A stretch of DNA of 11,431 nucleotides. Origin: an uncultured Lachnospiraceae bacterium (GTDB taxonomy: Bacteria > Bacillota > Clostridia > Lachnospirales > Lachnospiraceae). This document shows, piece after piece, positions 1-6,693 of the stretch. Every line of letters begins with the position of its first letter. Within the stretch, counting starts at the first letter, position 1. The notes beneath the pieces were generated by a model. It searched no databases and was not told the DNA's origin. It worked only from the letters and a program-made list of their open reading frames with translations. Location of the stretch: contig CAJUAE010000103.1 in the NCBI GenBank assembly GCA_910583965.1, forward strand, positions 1 to 11,431, written 5' to 3'. A program made the translations under genes and the position numbers.

Positions 1-78
1 AATTTACTGGGATTCACTGGCTTCTTAGTGGTACAAACTTTTAACTCTCAAGTATTTTACATAGTTGTATCATATTGA
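1..78 (+). CDS. Possible 3' end of an unidentified gene (partial)
   Basis: Frame 1 is open from the window edge to a TGA at 76-78, giving 25 residues that begin NLLGFTGFLVV and are mostly hydrophobic, as in the last segment of a membrane protein. The other two + frames have stops within the first 45 bases. The stop codon overlaps the left arm of the hairpin at 77-141, a sensible place for a gene to end. The stretch is too short to assign a family, and a chance open frame of this length is quite possible. Confidence 0.3.
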   Translation, partial: NLLGFTGFLVVQTFNSQVFYIVVSY

Positions 79-141
79 GCGTGTTTGAAAAATTATTTCT
101 GTTTTAAGATACATTTAGCAGAAAGTATTTCAAGCACGCTC
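77..141. repeat. Long imperfect hairpin, possible bidirectional terminator or repeat element
   Basis: GAGCGTGTTTGAAA (77-90) pairs with TTTCAAGCACGCTC (128-141): 14 bp with one G-T wobble. After an asymmetric internal loop, TTTCTG (96-101) pairs with CAGAAA (119-124), leaving a 17-nt apical loop. It sits between the end of a possible + strand gene and the end of tspO on the - strand, so a bidirectional terminator role fits. However, neither strand has a U-tract directly after the stem; the nearest on + is TTTTTT near 157-162. The length and internal-loop design also resemble a dispersed intergenic repeat. Confidence 0.6.
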
Positions 142-171
142 TAGTGTTTATAAGTGTTTTTTAAGAGGTTT

Positions 172-645
172 CTAATTCATAAGATAAATCATGAAATTTA
201 AATAACCGGCAAAAGTTACCCACAATAGGTAAGGAATTTGAAGGTAAGAGGCAATGGTATCTAGCTGGCCAAATTTAAACATCATTTTAAGAATAGCAGA
301 CCACAATACAACAATCCATATAAATGCAAATAAAAATGTAAACATATTAAAGAAAATAATGGGCCAGAAGAAATTTAGGATTAATTGTAATGCATAGCTG
401 AGTAACGCGTCTAATACTTCGTAGGAAGATTCGGTTTTTTGTAGATAAATGCGGGCACTTCCAATCCCCATCAGTACATAGAGGACTGTCCAGATAATTG
501 GAAAGAGAACTGCAGGTGGAGCAAGCGGAGGTTTGTTTAGAACAGCATAAATTTTCATATTGTTATGTGTGAGAACGGTTGAGAGACCACCAACGCCAAG
601 CGCAATAAAGACAGCAATAAAATAGGGTTTTAATTTAGCCCACAT
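172..645 (-). CDS. tspO: TspO/MBR family membrane protein
   Basis: This is a 157-residue member of the TspO/MBR (translocator protein) family, five-helix membrane proteins that bind porphyrins and other hydrophobic ligands and are usually linked to stress responses; the substrate here is unknown. Visible family features are KPPLAPP (about 38-44), WTVLYVLMG (52-60), the Asn/Trp-containing helix QLILNFFWPIIFF (87-99) and IPYLLWVTFAGYLN (137-150). Length is normal for the family. The frame also has an ATG at 657, but the ATG at 645 is preferred because GAGG (652-655) lies 6 nt before it, whereas 657 has no recognisable ribosome-binding site. The gene follows tyrA on the same strand with an 82-nt gap and no obvious terminator between them, so co-transcription is possible. 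The family call is firm; the physiological role is not. Confidence 0.92.
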   Translation of the reverse strand: MWAKLKPYFIAVFIALGVGGLSTVLTHNNMKIYAVLNKPPLAPPAVLFPIIWTVLYVLMGIGSARIYLQKTESSYEVLDALLSYALQLILNFFWPIIFFNMFTFLFAFIWIVVLWSAILKMMFKFGQLDTIASYLQIPYLLWVTFAGYLNFMIYLMN

Positions 646-727
646 AGGAAACCTCATAATAGTGATAAATTCTATAATATTTTATGCGATAATGAAATTT
701 CCTATGAAAGCAAAAGATAGTTATTCT

Positions 728-1849
728 TTATTTTCTTTGATAAATGGAGTAATGTAGTTTTTTGAGTAAGGTGATAGCTTCCTCTAAGGAGGATTGTTCA
801 TAAAATTCAATGCGCAGCACACCTTCTTCAAAGTCACGGTTATGTATAATTCCAATATTTTTGATAGAAATGTCTGCCTTGGCCAGTAATGTAGCGAGTG
901 AGGCAATTGCGCCCGCTTCGTCAGGAATATCCACATAACATGCAAATATTTTGTTGATTGGGCCTCTTGGCAGATCAGAAAAGGAATCCCGATATTCTTT
1001 TGAGGCAGTAAATAAGTTATGGGTGAATCCTGTTTGTTTTGTGCGTATGGCATTGCTGATTGATTGTAATGAATGAATATAATCGTCTAGCAAATCAGCA
1101 ATATTTTCTGTGTTTGACATACAGATGGATTCCCACATGTCGGGGGAGGATGAAGCAATGCGTGTAATGTCTTTGAAACCTCCAGCAGCAATCATTTTCA
1201 TAGTACCTTCTGCAGAATCGTGATCATGTACTAGATTTGCAAGAGCAGCAGCGATAAGGTGTGGAACGTGACTTATGGCAGCAGTTATATAATCGTGTTC
1301 TTGACTGTTTAAAATCATTGGGATAGCTCCCATTTTTTTTACAAGAGAATAATATCCAGCAATAGCCTCACTGGGAACAGTTTTTGTAGGAGTAAGAATG
1401 TAGTATGCATTTTCTAAAAGAAAGGGATTTGCGTTTTCAAATCCGGTTTTTTCGCTACCTGCCATGGGGTGTCCGCCAATAAACTGATGTTCTAATCCAA
1501 GCTGTGATACGGCTTTATGAATAGAACATTTGACACTTCCAACATCAGTAATAATTGTTTTTTCAGAAAGAAATGGCTTGAGTTGTTCCAGAAATTGGTT
1601 GTTTATGGCAACAGGACCACATAAAAATATGATGTCACAGTCAGAAAAAAGTTCGTTTATTTCAGTTGTACCAATATTGATAGCACCAGCGGTAATTGCT
1701 TCGTCTAGGGTGGATTGTCTGCGTGCATACGCTATAATCTCAGCATTAGAATAAATTTGTCTGATTGCGAGTGCGATGGAACCACCAATTAATCCAAGAC
1801 TAAGAAAGCCGAATTTATAATGTTTATTATTATCTATCATACAATTCAT
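728..1849 (-). CDS. tyrA: Prephenate dehydrogenase with C-terminal ACT domain
   Basis: Predicted to oxidatively decarboxylate prephenate to 4-hydroxyphenylpyruvate with NAD(P)+, in cytoplasmic tyrosine synthesis. The 373-residue protein has an N-terminal Rossmann domain (SLGLIGGS at about 17-24), TDVGSVK (about 102-108), GGHPMAGSE (125-133), the ISHVPH helix with the presumed catalytic His (about 194), and GGFKDITRIASSSPDMW (about 223-239). An ACT domain follows (about 299-371), a fold that commonly senses tyrosine in this family. The first Gly of the usual GxGxxG dinucleotide motif appears to be Ser. The frame extends to a TTG at 1870, but the ATG at 1849 is preferred because AAAGGA lies 12 nt upstream of it and nothing comparable precedes the TTG. 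No other aromatic-pathway gene is adjacent. A candidate promoter lies at 1906-1934. Confidence 0.95.
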   Translation of the reverse strand: MNCMIDNNKHYKFGFLSLGLIGGSIALAIRQIYSNAEIIAYARRQSTLDEAITAGAINIGTTEINELFSDCDIIFLCGPVAINNQFLEQLKPFLSEKTIITDVGSVKCSIHKAVSQLGLEHQFIGGHPMAGSEKTGFENANPFLLENAYYILTPTKTVPSEAIAGYYSLVKKMGAIPMILNSQEHDYITAAISHVPHLIAAALANLVHDHDSAEGTMKMIAAGGFKDITRIASSSPDMWESICMSNTENIADLLDDYIHSLQSISNAIRTKQTGFTHNLFTASKEYRDSFSDLPRGPINKIFACYVDIPDEAGAIASLATLLAKADISIKNIGIIHNRDFEEGVLRIEFYEQSSLEEAITLLKKLHYSIYQRK

Positions 1850-1905
1850 AATACAAATAATTCCTTTCAAAAAATATTATAAAGTTCTTTGAAGCTTGCG
1901 AACCT

Positions 1906-1934
1906 ATTTTATCATTGTATTAGAAATCTGTAAA
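1906..1934 (-). promoter_or_regulatory. Candidate sigma-A promoter of tyrA
   Basis: On the - strand TTTACA (1929-1934) and TAAAAT (1906-1911) are separated by exactly 17 nt, and a TGA directly before the -10 box gives an extended -10. Both hexamers match the consensus at five of six positions. A perfect TATAAT lies nearer the gene (1876-1881) but has no good -35 partner at 16-18 nt, so the upstream pair is the better call. The leader would be roughly 50 nt. Confidence 0.6.
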
Positions 1935-2082
1935 GTATGTTAGACCCAGTGTAGAATAACTAAATTTATTACTATATTTTCAAATTATTTCTAAATATGT
2001 CAAGTATAAAATTTCGTCAATTCACATGAAATTTTTAAAAGTATTTTATGCAAAATGCTGTATACAAATTGCACAAAAATGA

Positions 2083-2111
2083 TTGAATTGTCTGAAAATA
2101 TATAGTAAAAT
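2083..2111 (+). promoter_or_regulatory. Candidate promoter for the EF-G paralogue
   Basis: TTGAAT (2083-2088) and TAAAAT (2106-2111) are separated by 17 nt. Transcription would start near 2118 and give a leader of about 200 nt. A second candidate, TTGTCA (2184-2189) with AATAAA (2207-2212) and a 17-nt spacer, lies inside that leader and would start near 2219. The sequence cannot decide between them. Confidence 0.5.
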
Positions 2112-2164
2112 TGTAATAGTTAAGCCATGCACAAATGATTTTAGAATCAATTTTATAGAGTCTG

Positions 2165-2195
2165 TGCCTGACAACGAAATAAATTGTCATAGGCA
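2165..2195 (+). promoter_or_regulatory. Leader hairpin upstream of the EF-G paralogue
   Basis: TGCCTGACAA (2165-2174) pairs with TTGTC (2184-2188) and AGGCA (2191-2195), making 10 bp with a two-base bulge and a 9-nt loop. There is no U-tract after it, so it is not a plain terminator. If the upstream promoter is used, it is the first structure in the transcript. The TTGTCA of the alternative promoter lies in its 3' arm. Confidence 0.4.
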
Positions 2196-2232
2196 GCTTA
2201 AAACCGAATAAAAATGTTTTAGGTGACAACTT

Positions 2233-2250
2233 ATGAATTGGCATGGGTAA
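2233..2250 (+). promoter_or_regulatory. Possible leader peptide (5 codons) before the EF-G paralogue
   Basis: ATG at 2233 opens a five-codon frame, MNWHG, ending in TAA (2248-2250). AGGTG (2221-2225) precedes it with a 7-nt spacer, a reasonable Shine-Dalgarno arrangement. The frame ends 14 nt before the hairpin at 2265-2293 and 65 nt before the EF-G paralogue start. The position resembles leader peptides of attenuated genes, but a five-codon frame with a moderate ribosome-binding site can occur by chance. Confidence 0.3.
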
Positions 2251-2264
2251 TTATTATTAAATAA

Positions 2265-2307
2265 GAGTATTTTCAGGATAGTTGAGAATACTCCCTAAAA
2301 TAGGAGG
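2265..2307 (+). promoter_or_regulatory. Competing hairpins at the ribosome-binding site of the EF-G paralogue
   Basis: GAGTATTTTC (2265-2274) pairs with GAGAATACTC (2284-2293): 10 bp with one wobble and a 9-nt loop. The following CTCC (2291-2294) is complementary to GGAG (2303-2306) inside the Shine-Dalgarno sequence GGAGG (2303-2307). Bases 2291-2293 belong to both pairings, so the upstream hairpin would free the ribosome-binding site, and the short anti-Shine-Dalgarno pairing would mask it. The layout is visible; the regulatory use is inference. Confidence 0.4.
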
Positions 2308-2315
2308 TAGCTGCA

Positions 2316-4406
2316 ATGAATGTTTACACAACTGATAAGATCCGAAACATAGTATTGTTAGGTCATGGTGGGGCTGGGAAGACAAGTCTCGTAGAATCAA
2401 TGGCGTATCTGTCAGGTATCACATCACGTATGGGACGTGTGGAGGACGGAAATACAGTCAGTGATTTTGGCAAAGAGGAGCAGAAAAGAAAGATTTCTAT
2501 CAGCACATCGGTTGTGCCAATTGAATGGGATGGCGTAAAGATTAATGTCCTTGATACACCAGGATATTTTGATTTTATTGGTGAGGTTGAGGAGGCGATC
2601 AGTGCAGCGGATGCGGCAGTTATCGTGGTATCAGGTAAGTCTGGCGTTGAGGCAGGTACAGAAAAGGCATGGGAGTTGTGTGAGAAATACAAGCTGCCAA
2701 GAATGATTTATGTGACTGGAATGGATGCAGATAATGCGTCATTCAAAAATGTTGTCGAAAAGCTCACTGAGATGTATGGCAAGAAGATTGCGCCATTCCA
2801 TTTTCCAATCAGAGAGAATGAAAAGTTTGTGGGTTATGTGAATGTTGTGAGTGAGACAGGAAACCGCTGGAAAGGCAAAGATGTGGAGCTGTGTGAGATA
2901 CCAGACTACAGTATGGATAATCTGAATTTATATAGAGATACATTAATGGAGGCAGTTGCTGAGACGAGTGAGGAATTTATGGACCGCTATTTTGGTGGAG
3001 AAACATTTTCTGAAAATGAGATTCGTGCAGCGCTTCGCACCAACGTTATAGACAGTTCCATTGTTCCAATCAGTATGGGTTCAAGTCTGTTATGCCAGGG
3101 TACATATACATTGTTAGATGATATTGTAAAATATATGCCAAGTCCTGAGAACAGACAGATAGCAGGTTTTAATATGAAGACAAATGAAGTTTTTGAGGCA
3201 AATTATGATTTCTCAAAGGCGAAATCGGCTTATGTCTTCAAGACAATTGTTGACCCATTTATTGGAAAATATTCTTTGATTAAAGTTTGCTCTGGTGTAT
3301 TTAAGGCAGACGATGCAATCTACAACAAAGATAAAGACGTGGAGGAAAAAGTTAATAAACTTTATATATTACAGGGTAGTAAGCCGATTGAAATTAGTGA
3401 GCTTCATGCAGGTGATATCGGTGCGATTGCAAAACTTACGGCTGCAAGAACAGGAAATACACTTTCCACAAAGGCAACTATAATTGAGTATGGTAAGTTT
3501 GAGATTTCAAAACCATATACAGCAAAGCGTTATAAGGTGCCCAATAAGGGTGATATCGATAAGGTTTCACAGGCATTGCAGAAGATGTCACATGAAGATC
3601 AAACTTTGAAAGTTGTTAATGATGTAGAAAATAGACAGACGTTGATTTATGGAATTGGTGACCAACAGCTTGAGATTATTCAGAGTCGTCTGGCAAATGA
3701 GTATAAGTGTGAGATTGAATTGAGTGATCCAAAGATTGCATTTCGTGAGACAATTAAGAAGAAATCTGATGTGGAATACAAATACAAAAAGCAGTCTGGT
3801 GGACATGGGCAATATGGTCATGTTAAGATGCGTTTTGAGCCGTCTGGTGATTTGGAGAAAGCATATGTATTTGAGCAGGAGGTTGTTGGAGGTGCAGTAC
3901 CTAAAAATTATTTCCCTGCTGTTGAGAAAGGGATGCAGGAATCAGTTTTGAAGGGACCTTTGGCTGCATATCCAGTTGTAGGTGTGAAAGGTATTTTGTA
4001 CGACGGTTCTTATCATGCTGTGGATTCTTCGGAAATGGCGTTCAAGACTGCTGCCATTCAAGCGTTTAAGAAAGGTTTTATGGAGGCAGGGCCTGTGCTT
4101 CTTGAGCCGATTGCATCTCTTAAAGTGACAGCACCAGAGCGTTACACAGGAGATATTATGGGAGACTTGAACAAGCGGCGTGGCAGAGTGCTTGGTATGA
4201 ATCCAGCTGGAAATGGAAAACAGGTTATTGAGGCAGACATTCCAATGATGGAATTAACAGGGTATTGTACTGTGCTTCGTTCTATGACTGGTGGGCGTGG
4301 AAATTTTGAGTATGAAATAACAAGATATGAACAGACACCAAGTGATATTCAAGAGGCACAAGTGAAGGCAAGAGCAAACAAGGTGGTAGATTCTGCTGAG
4401 GTTTAA
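2316..4406 (+). CDS. EF-G-like translational GTPase (elongation factor G paralogue)
   Basis: This 696-residue protein has all five EF-G domains: G domain (about 1-270), domain II (about 290-370), III (about 385-460), IV with QSGGHGQYGHV, and V with GDLNKRRGRVLGM. It should bind the ribosome and GTP in the cytoplasm. It is unlikely to be the housekeeping factor. The P-loop is GHGGAGKT (16-23), the usual switch I Thr is Ser61, DTPGH is DTPGY (80-84, so the catalytic-His position is Tyr), and NKMD is TGMD (134-137). Similar changes occur in known EF-G2/FusA2-type paralogues, so I read them as subfamily traits rather than decay. It is not beside rpsL, rpsG or tuf. GGAGG (2303-2307) lies 8 nt before the ATG, and a structured leader precedes it. 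A ribosome-protection or recycling role is possible but unproven. Confidence 0.9.
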   Translation: MNVYTTDKIRNIVLLGHGGAGKTSLVESMAYLSGITSRMGRVEDGNTVSDFGKEEQKRKISISTSVVPIEWDGVKINVLDTPGYFDFIGEVEEAISAADAAVIVVSGKSGVEAGTEKAWELCEKYKLPRMIYVTGMDADNASFKNVVEKLTEMYGKKIAPFHFPIRENEKFVGYVNVVSETGNRWKGKDVELCEIPDYSMDNLNLYRDTLMEAVAETSEEFMDRYFGGETFSENEIRAALRTNVIDSSIVPISMGSSLLCQGTYTLLDDIVKYMPSPENRQIAGFNMKTNEVFEANYDFSKAKSAYVFKTIVDPFIGKYSLIKVCSGVFKADDAIYNKDKDVEEKVNKLYILQGSKPIEISELHAGDIGAIAKLTAARTGNTLSTKATIIEYGKFEISKPYTAKRYKVPNKGDIDKVSQALQKMSHEDQTLKVVNDVENRQTLIYGIGDQQLEIIQSRLANEYKCEIELSDPKIAFRETIKKKSDVEYKYKKQSGGHGQYGHVKMRFEPSGDLEKAYVFEQEVVGGAVPKNYFPAVEKGMQESVLKGPLAAYPVVGVKGILYDGSYHAVDSSEMAFKTAAIQAFKKGFMEAGPVLLEPIASLKVTAPERYTGDIMGDLNKRRGRVLGMNPAGNGKQVIEADIPMMELTGYCTVLRSMTGGRGNFEYEITRYEQTPSDIQEAQVKARANKVVDSAEV

Positions 4407-4451
4407 GATATTGTAGGTTTCATCTTGTATGTGAATATATTATAGCATTTT

Positions 4452-4489
4452 AAAGCGTGTATTGAATTGTAGTTCGATACACGCTTTTT
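4452..4489 (+). terminator. Rho-independent terminator of the EF-G paralogue
   Basis: AAAGCGTGTATTGAA (4452-4466) pairs with TTCGATACACGCTTT (4473-4487): 15 bp with one wobble and a 6-nt loop, followed by TTTTT and a second T-run to about 4497. It begins 45 nt after the stop codon. The - strand has a weaker U-tract (TTTAAAAT), so it may also help to end the convergent kinase transcript. Confidence 0.93.
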
Positions 4490-4522
4490 GTTTTTCTTAT
4501 TTACCTGGTTTGAAATGGTTTT

Positions 4523-5848
4523 TTAAAAAGTAAATTTGGATATCGGTTGGTTGCAAAGTGTTATTATAAAGGTAGTGCCACCACCTGGCGTATCAGTTAC
4601 TTTGATATTTCCATAGTGTGCTGTAATAATGTCATAAGCGATGGACAACCCAAGCCCAAAGTGGTTTTTGTCGTTTCGAGCTTTATTACTTCGGTAAAAG
4701 CGGTCAAATATTTTGCCTTTTTCTTCATCGCTGATTCCTATACCTGTATCAGAAATCTTTATTTCAAAACATTTGTTTAGATGAACGAGAGAGAGACAGA
4801 TACTACCACCTTCTGGAGTATAGCTGATTGCATTATGAAGAAAGATTGTGAGTACTTGTATAATGCGATCACTATCACATATACAGTCTGGGAGTGTTGA
4901 TTCGGGAAGATGGATATTGAGTTTAATATGTTTTGCTGTTGCCATATTTTCAAAAGATTCGCAGGCATTTAACACTAGAGTATCAAGTTGCGTGGATATT
5001 GGTTTAATGTCCAAATGTCCAGTATCACAGCTTAATAGGGTGAGCATGTCGTTTAGAAGTCTTGATGTGCGAAGTGCTTCGTTTTTAATAGTGACTAGTT
5101 CAGAACATGAATTTTTATCAATTCCTATTTCAGCGCAAGAAAGTATAATTGCAAGTGGTGTGCGGAGTTCATGTGAGGCAGAAGCAATAAATTGATTCTG
5201 TCGAAGTCGGTTTGTTTCAACAGGGGTTAGCAACTTTCCAGTAAAAATCCAAGCAAATATCCAGATGGCGATAAGAGCAAAGGTAATAATACCCAAAAAT
5301 AAAAAACGTTGTCTTACTATTTGATTTTGGAGATTTTCAAGTGGTGCTGCTAACAGAATTTTTAGGTTTGATGTATTCTTTTTCATATGAATTACAAAGC
5401 AGCAGTATTTAGAAAAAGTGATATTTGTACTATCTTTGCATTTTAAAATAAAAGAAACATAACTACTTTTGTAAGAAAGTACATGTGGAATTTGGGAGAG
5501 ACTTTCATTCTGGTAATAATACCAGGCTTGTTCAAGCACATGTTTTCTTTCTTTATTTTCTTGTACTTTGTTAATATCATATAAAAATTCAGTACTATTG
5601 TCTATCAGGGATACATAATATTTTTTTCCAGATTCGAGTTGTGATAGCCATGTGTTACTGATAATATCCTGCTGCTCAATATAGGAAGTAATTGTGTAAA
5701 TATCACTTTGATAAGAATACATTTTATTTTTCATCATGTTATTTTCAGAAATAAACAAGTAACCAAGTGTCATAACAACCAAAATTAGAGTGGTAATACA
5801 GCCATTTAATAGTGTCAGTTGAAAGTGGGCTTTTTTGATGGTGTTCAT
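4523..5848 (-). CDS. Sensor histidine kinase of a two-component system
   Basis: A membrane sensor kinase of 441 residues. TM1 (about 9-33) and TM2 (about 180-203) enclose an extracellular region of about 146 residues with no domain I recognise. TM2 is only about 23 residues from the phosphoacceptor SHELRTPL (His about 226), so a full HAMP domain is absent. The catalytic domain has the N box (FLHNAISYTPEGG, Asn about 339), G1 (DTGIGIS, about 367-373), F box (FDRFYR, about 381-386) and G2 (GLGLS, about 398-402). The frame continues upstream to 5932, but that would overlap the response regulator gene; the ATG at 5848 has GGAGG (5861-5865) 12 nt before it. It starts 29 nt after the regulator's stop, so the two genes form an operon and the proteins are presumably partners. 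The stimulus is unknown. Confidence 0.95.
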   Translation of the reverse strand: MNTIKKAHFQLTLLNGCITTLILVVMTLGYLFISENNMMKNKMYSYQSDIYTITSYIEQQDIISNTWLSQLESGKKYYVSLIDNSTEFLYDINKVQENKERKHVLEQAWYYYQNESLSQIPHVLSYKSSYVSFILKCKDSTNITFSKYCCFVIHMKKNTSNLKILLAAPLENLQNQIVRQRFLFLGIITFALIAIWIFAWIFTGKLLTPVETNRLRQNQFIASASHELRTPLAIILSCAEIGIDKNSCSELVTIKNEALRTSRLLNDMLTLLSCDTGHLDIKPISTQLDTLVLNACESFENMATAKHIKLNIHLPESTLPDCICDSDRIIQVLTIFLHNAISYTPEGGSICLSLVHLNKCFEIKISDTGIGISDEEKGKIFDRFYRSNKARNDKNHFGLGLSIAYDIITAHYGNIKVTDTPGGGTTFIITLCNQPISKFTF

Positions 5849-5877
5849 AATAAAAATTTTCCTCCAAAATAAGTATT

Positions 5878-6552
5878 TTACTCTTTCAATAGACAGTAAC
5901 CAATACCACGAATCGTTCTTAATTTTAGGCAACTACCAACTGCTTTTAGTCGTCTGCGAACAAAGTAAATATAATTGTCTAGATTCCCTTCCTCAACATC
6001 ACTGTCAGGTCCCCAAACTTTTAGTAGGAGCATACTTCTAGAAAGTGTTTGTCCGCCATTTTTAATAAAGATTTCAAGCATAGTACCTTCACGTTTAGAA
6101 CAAGTGCAGCTACCCATTGGTCCTGTGAGCATATTTGATGTGCTGTCAAATCGGATATCACAGTAGGAGGGTAAGACTGCCTGATTGATGATAGGAGAGC
6201 GCCTTGTGACACACTGGATGCGTGCTAGCAATTCTTCAAATGCAAAGGGTTTGACTAGATAATCATCAGCGCCAAGATTTAACCCAGCTACTTTATCATT
6301 TAAAGTTCCAAGAGCAGTAATTAGAATAATTGGAATATTGATACCTTGTTTACGAAGTCTAGTTAGTACCATAGTGCCTTCCATATTGGGTAACATTCTG
6401 TCAAGCAGTATGACGTCATGGATATTTTGTGTGGCATAATAGAGAGCTTCTTCCCCGTCATAGCAGGAGTCTACACTAAATCCCCTTGAAATTAGTTGAT
6501 TTGTAAGGGATTCATTCAATTTTTTATCATCTTCAGCAAGCAATATACGCAT
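5878..6552 (-). CDS. OmpR/PhoB-family response regulator
   Basis: This 224-residue DNA-binding regulator is the presumed phosphorylation target of the kinase encoded 29 nt downstream. The receiver domain (about 1-115) has the acidic pocket EDD (7-9), phosphoacceptor Asp51 in LLDRMLP, Thr79 and Lys101 in VKP. The C-terminal winged helix (about 128-222) shows the family's RRRLKAV...LRTIRGIGYCL ending. Unusually Cys-rich residues occur at its start (GSCTCSKRE). GGAGG (6559-6563) is 6 nt before the ATG. Tandem 11-bp-period repeats at 6661-6693, the spacing OmpR/PhoB dimers commonly recognise, suggest autoregulation. No obvious target operon adjoins: the neighbours are an EF-G paralogue and a gene-poor region. 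Confidence 0.96.
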   Translation of the reverse strand: MRILLAEDDKKLNESLTNQLISRGFSVDSCYDGEEALYYATQNIHDVILLDRMLPNMEGTMVLTRLRKQGINIPIILITALGTLNDKVAGLNLGADDYLVKPFAFEELLARIQCVTRRSPIINQAVLPSYCDIRFDSTSNMLTGPMGSCTCSKREGTMLEIFIKNGGQTLSRSMLLLKVWGPDSDVEEGNLDNYIYFVRRRLKAVGSCLKLRTIRGIGYCLLKE

Positions 6553-6645
6553 AGTTATCCTCCATTTAGTATAAATAATCTTTTTTGAGATATGATATAA
6601 TAAAAGACTTTGGAAATCGAAAAAATAGTTTCTGATATAACTTAT

Positions 6646-6693
6646 ATTTTACTTTATTTTTCTCTAAATTATCTCTAAATTTATTCTTAATTT
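6646..6693 (-). promoter_or_regulatory. Candidate promoter with tandem 11-bp operator repeats for the two-component operon
   Basis: On the + strand TCTCTAAATT occurs at 6661-6670 and again at 6672-6681, exactly 11 bp apart. A weaker third copy, ATTCTTAATT (6683-6692), matches at 7 of 10 positions. Read on the - strand, the box ends 9 nt before TAAAAT (6651-6646), a plausible -10 element. There is no good -35, as expected where an OmpR/PhoB-type activator replaces it. The leader would be about 85 nt. Confidence 0.55.

Larger units (their letters stand above)
1850..2315. other. Divergent intergenic region between tyrA and the EF-G paralogue
   Basis: This 466-bp AT-rich region carries the tyrA promoter near its left end and the promoter and structured leader of the EF-G paralogue on its right. 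The longest open frame, 2035-2244 on the - strand, lacks a ribosome-binding site and any recognisable domain, so I do not call it. I saw no tRNA and no recognised riboswitch. Confidence 0.7.

Noticed and set aside
2035..2244. 69-codon open frame on the - strand between tyrA and the EF-G paralogue
   Set aside because: No ribosome-binding site before its ATG, AT-driven residue composition (Phe, Ile, Tyr, Lys), no recognisable domain, and it overlaps the leader of the divergent gene.
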